NCBI GenBank assembly: GCA_949487015.1
Contig: CATAQZ010000264.1
Span: forward strand, 1 to 5,570
Length of the DNA: 5,570 nucleotides
Origin: Flavobacteriales bacterium UBA4585
GTDB taxonomy: Bacteria; Bacteroidota; Bacteroidia; Flavobacteriales; Schleiferiaceae
Direction of reading: 5' to 3'
Shown here: one piece after another, positions 4,699 through 5,570 of the stretch
Layout of the letters: the number at the start of each line of letters is the position of its first letter
Numbering within the stretch: position 1 is the first letter of the stretch
The notes under the pieces: generated by a model
The model's input: the letters and a program-made list of their open reading frames with translations, nothing else
What the model was told of the DNA's origin: nothing
Databases searched by the model: none
Program-made: the position numbers and the translations under genes

Positions 4699-5570
4699 AT
4701 GAAGAAAATCGTTACCCTAATCACAATCTTAGTTTTTAGTGTCCAATTGGTTGCTAAAGAAGGCATGTGGATTCCCATGCTTTTAAACAATAACATCGCA
4801 GAAATGCAGGCCATGGGCTGCGAATTAAGCGCTGAAGACATTTACAGTGTGAATCATAGTTCGTTGAAGGATGCCATCGTAAGTTTTGGCGGATTCTGTA
4901 CGGGTGAGTTCATTTCTTCAAAAGGCCTTGTCCTTACCAACCACCACTGTGGCTATGGTCAGATCCAAAAGCAGAGCTCGATGGAGCACAACTACCTTAA
5001 AGACGGCTTCTGGGCGCGTTCAATGGACGAGGAGTTGAAAAACCCGGGATTGTTCGTGGAGCAATTGGTCTACATGGAAGATGTGACCAATTCCTTGGTG
5101 AATTCCGGAGATAAATTCAAAGACATTGAGGCGGCCTTGATCAAAGCAAAAGAATTGGAAAATTCGGATTTGATTTATAAAGTAGTACCCTTTTTCAACA
5201 ATAATCAGTTCTTTCTGCTTGCTACCATTAAGTATAATGATGTACGCTTAGTAGGTGCCCCGCCAAGCTCGATCGGTAAGTTTGGTGCAGATACGGACAA
5301 CTGGGTATTTCCGCGTCATACCGGGGATTTTAGTTTGTTCCGAGTATACGATGAAAACGGAAGTGCCTTTACACCCGACCAGCACCTGAAAGTGAACATC
5401 GCGCCGCGTATACCCGGAGAATTCACTATGGTGTTCGGTTACCCCGGTCGCACTCAGGAATATTTGACGGCGGTTGAAATGGACCAATTAGTCAACGTTG
5501 AAAATGCGCGTCGCGTAGAAATCCGCGATGTTCTTTTGTCCATTATGGATGCTGAAATGCGCGCAGATGC
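4699..5570 (+). CDS. S46-family dipeptidyl-peptidase (DPP7/DPP11 type), N-terminal part (3' end outside window)
   Basis: The first 290 residues of an S46 serine peptidase are present; the family is usually about 700 residues long. These periplasmic enzymes remove dipeptides from the N-termini of peptides and serve amino-acid use in Bacteroidota. Residues 1-19 are a signal peptide with likely cleavage after LVA, followed by the typical mature start KEGMWIP. The chymotrypsin-like half is clear: GGFCTGEFIS (64-73), GLVLTNHHCGYG (76-87) with catalytic His83, and HTGDFSLFRVY (207-217) with the probable catalytic Asp210. Cys67 and Cys84 probably form the disulfide equivalent to that next to the catalytic His in chymotrypsin. 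The catalytic Ser and the S1 residue separating DPP7 (Gly) from DPP11 (Arg) lie beyond the window, so the specificity is open. ATG 4699 fits the signal peptide. The reading frame is open to the window edge. Confidence 0.96.
   Translation, partial: MKKIVTLITILVFSVQLVAKEGMWIPMLLNNNIAEMQAMGCELSAEDIYSVNHSSLKDAIVSFGGFCTGEFISSKGLVLTNHHCGYGQIQKQSSMEHNYLKDGFWARSMDEELKNPGLFVEQLVYMEDVTNSLVNSGDKFKDIEAALIKAKELENSDLIYKVVPFFNNNQFFLLATIKYNDVRLVGAPPSSIGKFGADTDNWVFPRHTGDFSLFRVYDENGSAFTPDQHLKVNIAPRIPGEFTMVFGYPGRTQEYLTAVEMDQLVNVENARRVEIRDVLLSIMDAEMRAD

Noticed and set aside
5248..5487. Minus-strand open frame of 79 codons
   Set aside because: It is antisense to the well-conserved S46 peptidase segment that includes the HTGDFSLFRVY motif, so it is a shadow frame.

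Overview
The window looks like a chromosomal segment from a member of the Bacteroidota, most likely a flavobacterium-type marine or free-living relative. The signs are an S46-family dipeptidyl-peptidase, a DUF4369/TlpA-type thioredoxin lipoprotein, a Bacteroidota-style VWA-like membrane protein, A-rich start regions mostly without Shine-Dalgarno sequences, and matches to the Bacteroidota promoter element TAnnTTTG. Genus cannot be fixed from this sequence.

Layout: positions 1-270 are the 3' end of sucD (succinyl-CoA synthetase alpha subunit), closed by a clear intrinsic terminator (283-324). A small zinc-ribbon membrane protein follows (347-637). Next comes a tight same-strand cluster: a one-helix membrane protein with a SPOR-like domain (670-1185), fabG (1188-1934, 2-nt gap) and a large membrane protein with a reduced VWA-like domain (1934-3589, its ATG sharing a base with the fabG stop). 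On the opposite strand, a thioredoxin-like lipoprotein (4656-3586) converges on this cluster, and the two stop codons overlap. A 42-bp divergent spacer separates it from an S46 peptidase gene (4699 onward) that runs off the right edge.

How the genes relate: most are housekeeping or cell-envelope functions (TCA cycle, fatty-acid synthesis, peptidoglycan-associated SPOR domain, periplasmic thiol chemistry, periplasmic peptide degradation). No mobile element, CRISPR array, RNA gene or defence system is visible, and I see no convincing new multi-gene system. There is no gene-free stretch over 300 bases.

The most noteworthy signals are at the nucleotide level. A near-perfect intrinsic-terminator-like hairpin with a T tract (2011-2044) lies inside the start of the VWA-like gene. 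A well-formed Bacteroidota promoter candidate lies inside the SPOR gene just ahead of fabG. The convergent gene pair overlaps and has a 9-bp inverted repeat beside the stops. A promoter element sits so close to the zinc-ribbon gene that its transcript may be leaderless. At the protein level, the VWA-like domain appears strongly shortened.
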